Part shown: piece by piece, positions 63,208-64,000 of the stretch
Layout of the letters: each line of letters starts with the position of its first letter
How positions within the stretch are numbered: position 1 is the stretch's first letter
Source: Solirubrobacterales bacterium
GTDB taxonomy: Bacteria > Actinomycetota > Thermoleophilia > Solirubrobacterales > Solirubrobacteraceae
NCBI GenBank assembly: GCA_025963965.1
Contig: JAOPZS010000080.1
Coordinates: 16,790 to 80,789 of the forward strand
Direction: 5' to 3'
Length of the DNA: 64,000 nt
Program-made: the position numbers and the translations under genes
Notes under the pieces: model-generated
Told to the model about the DNA's origin: nothing
The model's database searches: none
The model's input: the letters and a program-made list of their open reading frames with translations, nothing else

Positions 63208-63794
63208 GCGTCGGGAAGCGCCTCGCGGAGGTCCGCCGCGAGGCCGAGCGCTGCCGTGCGTGCCCGCTGTGGAAGGGGGCGACGCAGACCGTCTTCGGAG
63301 AAGGGCCCGACGACGCGCGCCTGATGCTCGTCGGCGAGCAGCCCGGAGACCGCGAGGACATCGCCGGCCATCCGTTCGTTGGCCCCGCCGGGAGGATCCT
63401 CGACGAGGCGCTGGAGATCTCCGGGATCGATCGTTCGACGGTCTACCTGACGAACGGCGTCGAGCACTTCAAGTACCGGATGCGGGGCAAGCGACGCATT
63501 CACCAGCGGCCCTCGGCGGGGGAGGCCACGGCATGCCGGCGCTGGCTGGAGGCGGAGGTCGCGATCGTCGAGCCCGAGGTGATCGTCGCGCTGGGCGCGA
63601 CGGCCGCCTACTCGCTGCTCGGCCACGCCACCCCGATCGGCCCCAACCGCGGCCGCCTGCTCGACAGCGAGTTGTTCGGGGCGCCGGTGCTCGTCACGAC
63701 CCACCCGTCGAGTGTTCTGCGCGAGCGCGAACGCGAGGCGCGCCAGGAGGCGCTCAGGGCGCTCGCCGCGGACCTCTCCCGGGCGAGCGCCTGA
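63204..63794 (+). CDS. udgX: UdgX-type uracil-DNA glycosylase
   Basis: A 196-residue protein starting at GTG. Fe-S cysteines C17, C20 and C111 are visible. GEQPGDREDIAGHPF is at 44-58. The UdgX-specific loop KRRIH is at 96-100, where the His forms the covalent bond with DNA after uracil removal. TTHPSSVLR closes the fold. Confidence 0.93.
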   Translation: MSVGKRLAEVRREAERCRACPLWKGATQTVFGEGPDDARLMLVGEQPGDREDIAGHPFVGPAGRILDEALEISGIDRSTVYLTNGVEHFKYRMRGKRRIHQRPSAGEATACRRWLEAEVAIVEPEVIVALGATAAYSLLGHATPIGPNRGRLLDSELFGAPVLVTTHPSSVLREREREARQEALRALAADLSRASA

Positions 63795-63809
63795 ACAGCG
63801 CGTGACCTG

Positions 63810-63962
63810 CTAGATGCCGCCGCGCCGCGCGCCGAAGCCGCCCCGCGTGAACAGCAGGACGAGGGCGAGCAGCAACAGCAGGAACAGCAGGGGGTGCACC
63901 GCGACGCCACCGGCGATCGCGACCACGACAAGCACGATTAGCAACAGCTCGATTATTCCCAT
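63810..63962 (-). CDS. Small hydrophobic membrane protein (50 aa)
   Basis: ATG 63962 to TAG 63810 encodes 50 residues with two adjacent helices (IIELLLIVLVVVAIAGGVAV and LLFLLLLLALVLLF) and a Gly/Arg tail. Such tiny hydrophobic proteins are common but unnamed. No good ribosome site. Confidence 0.45.
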   Translation of the reverse strand: MGIIELLLIVLVVVAIAGGVAVHPLLFLLLLLALVLLFTRGGFGARRGGI

Positions 63963-64000
63963 GCCGCTTAATTACCCGGCGCGCCGTTCGGCAACCGCGA

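Overview
The window is very GC-rich, gene-dense DNA with frequent GTG/TTG starts and 4-bp start/stop overlaps. The gene orders dnaK-grpE-dnaJ-hspR-clpB and DprE1/DprE2/UbiA, and the actinobacterial style of the proteins, point to an actinobacterium. A member of the Solirubrobacterales/Thermoleophilia is my best guess, but this is inferred from style and not from a marker gene. I see no rRNA, tRNA, CRISPR array, transposase, prophage or replication origin. No gene-free stretch exceeds 300 bases.

Left part (1-23 kb): a sugar-modification patch comes first, with two related glycosyltransferases, PIG-L and ChbG deacetylases, a GT-C membrane transferase and a secreted mutarotase. Next is a molybdate/tungstate-type uptake operon with a fused permease-ATPase and a Mop/TOBE regulator. 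A stress-flavoured operon follows (SRPBCC protein, zinc dehydrogenase, helical unknown), then a GT4 plus glycogen-debranching-like pair. An FtsX-type ABC exporter with two ATPases and a lipoprotein is divergent from a two-component system.

Middle (23-36 kb): a proteostasis island. Bax-inhibitor-1 and HdeD-like membrane proteins, thioredoxin-2, two Hsp20s, a PCD-like protein and a lone release-factor-like domain are followed by dnaK, grpE, dnaJ (CbpA type), hspR and clpB, then a sigma-70 factor. Next (35-50 kb) come a PucR-type regulator, a cNMP-binding/glutaredoxin-like/thioredoxin-reductase-like fusion with a UBP zinc finger, Ada-AlkA plus Ogt DNA repair, a MoxR/DUF58/transglutaminase operon, agmatine-to-putrescine enzymes and a metallo-beta-lactamase/rhodanese protein.

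Right part (50-64 kb): eight overlapping genes run from UbiA-type phosphoribosyltransferase through DprE1, DprE2, a small membrane protein, ApbE, a ferric-reductase-like heme protein and a NuoF-like flavoprotein to a ferredoxin. This joins decaprenylphosphoryl-arabinose-type chemistry to a membrane redox module. Nearby are a tethered protein ending in SGGS, a cytochrome-b561-like protein and a second two-component system. I rate this stretch as the most likely place for an undescribed system. The window ends with DUF72, UdgX and a tiny membrane protein.
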